A DNA stretch of 64,000 nucleotides, taken from NCBI RefSeq assembly GCF_001428505.1, contig NZ_LMHU01000001.1, positions 766,891 to 830,890 on the forward strand, in the 5' to 3' direction. Position numbers and translations under genes: made by a program. Numbering within the stretch: position 1 is the first letter of the stretch; each line of letters begins with the position of its first letter. This document shows, in pieces, positions 63,364-64,000 of this stretch. The DNA is from Terrabacter sp. Root181. Lineage in GTDB: Bacteria; Actinomycetota; Actinomycetes; Actinomycetales; Dermatophilaceae. The notes under the pieces were generated by a model. It did no database searches. It was not told where the DNA came from and saw nothing but the letters and a program-made list of their open reading frames with translations.

Positions 63364-64000
63364 GTGACCGATCTACCGCTCGAGCTGCCCGGCTACCTCC
63401 ACGTCTACTCCGGCAAGGTGCGCGACCTCTACGCGCCGCTGGCCGACGACGGTCAGGTGGTGGAGGACCAGCTGCTCCTCGTCGCCTCGAACCGGCTCTC
63501 GGCGTACGACTGGATGATGTCGCCCGAGATCCCCGACAAGGGCGCGGTGCTGACCCGGCTGTCGCTGTGGTGGTTCGACCAGCTCGCGGACCTCGTGCCC
63601 AACCACGTCGTGTCCACGGACGTGCCCGACGCCGTGGCGGGGCGTGGTGTGCTCGTGCGCAGGCTCGACATGCTCAAGGTCGAGGCCATCGCTCGCGCGT
63701 ACCTGACCGGTGGCGGGCTGGAGGAGTACCGCGAGAAGGGCTCCGTGTCCGGCGTGGTGCTGCCCGATGGACTCGTCGACGGGTCCAGGCTGCCGGAGCC
63801 GGTCTTCACGCCGACGACCAAGGCACCGGTCGGCGAGCACGACCTGCCGATGTCACCCGACGAGGTCGAGGCCGAGCTCGGCGCGGAGGTCGCAGCAGAG
63901 GTGTCTCGGCTGACCCGCGCCATCCTGGCCCGGGGCAACGAGATCGCGTCCGAGCGCGGCATCCTCATCGCCGACACGAAGGTCGAGTTCGGCCTCTCGC
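63364..64000 (+). CDS. purC: Phosphoribosylaminoimidazole-succinocarboxamide synthase (3' end cut off)
   Basis: The first 212 codons of SAICAR synthetase, which adds aspartate to CAIR in purine synthesis. It reads VTDLPLELPGYLHVYSGKVRDLY (ATP-binding Gly-Lys-Val-Arg), LLLVASNRLSAYDWMMSPEIPDKGAVLTRLSLWWFDQL, VRRLDMLKVEAIARAYLTGGGLEEYREKGSVSG and ILIADTKVEFGL at the window edge. I start at GTG 63364, where the family begins; 22 codons upstream are open in the same frame back to GTG 63298. purA and purD are also in this window. Confidence 0.95.
   Translation, partial: MTDLPLELPGYLHVYSGKVRDLYAPLADDGQVVEDQLLLVASNRLSAYDWMMSPEIPDKGAVLTRLSLWWFDQLADLVPNHVVSTDVPDAVAGRGVLVRRLDMLKVEAIARAYLTGGGLEEYREKGSVSGVVLPDGLVDGSRLPEPVFTPTTKAPVGEHDLPMSPDEVEAELGAEVAAEVSRLTRAILARGNEIASERGILIADTKVEFGLS

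Overview
This is a very GC-rich (roughly 70% or more by eye) chromosomal segment from an actinobacterium. The gene set points to Micrococcales, and Intrasporangiaceae-like lineages (Janibacter, Phycicoccus, Tetrasphaera relatives) are my best guess. The evidence is a dnaK-grpE-dnaJ-hspR operon with HspR operator boxes, mycothiol-type DinB/MDMPI proteins, ANTAR regulators, DUF3151 and DUF3626 proteins, an lprG-P55 pair and a class I lysyl-tRNA synthetase. No tRNA, rRNA, CRISPR array, intact insertion sequence or prophage was seen. It reads as core chromosome, tightly packed, with many 4-nt stop/start overlaps.

Layout. 1-8.6 kb: a cut-off membrane protein, a frameshifted YjbR-like gene, FrnE/DsbA, three hydrolases, DUF3626, PhoD and a nucleotidyltransferase. 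8.6-11.7 kb: a MarR regulator translationally coupled to a broken MFS exporter, and a sorbosone-dehydrogenase-like lipoprotein. 11.8-23.6 kb: the heat-shock block dnaK-grpE-dnaJ-hspR and clpB, each with a HAIR operator, enclosing a hybrid histidine kinase that ends in an ANTAR domain, a free-standing paralogue of that tail, and two small genes. 23.6-35.8 kb: HAD hydrolase plus a coiled-coil membrane protein, lprG-P55, exonuclease III, SDR, pyrE, LemA and DedA. 36-41 kb: an SPFH pair, a SpoU methyltransferase, and two divergent citrate synthases, one carrying a DNA-binding domain, with an operator-like repeat array between them. 41-46.6 kb: an MFS transporter, then a histidine kinase/response regulator/ABC transporter operon. 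46.6-55.7 kb: M24 peptidase, FAD oxidase, GNAT, fba-DUF3151, a Cof-type HAD, purA and lysS. 55.7-64 kb: a secreted M4 protease, a 0.6-kb gene-free zone with repeats, HelD, GNAT, a broken DinB gene, purD, an ECF sigma factor and the start of purC.

Three observations stand out. First, the octamer GTATGCCG (or its complement) occurs 28 times by my manual count where about two are expected. It sits in genes, in intergenic DNA and across rare codons, which suggests a genome-wide DNA-level signal. Second, the two ANTAR genes share both sequence and a leader element containing ACACTGTGCT and a possible ribosome-site hairpin. Third, a citrate synthase with its own helix-turn-helix faces a second citrate synthase across TTGA-N5-TCAA repeats, which looks like an autoregulatory enzyme. 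At least three genes (YjbR, MFS, DinB) are disrupted by frameshift or internal deletion, and a possible fourth scar lies upstream of purC. Raw reads should be checked before these are taken as biology.
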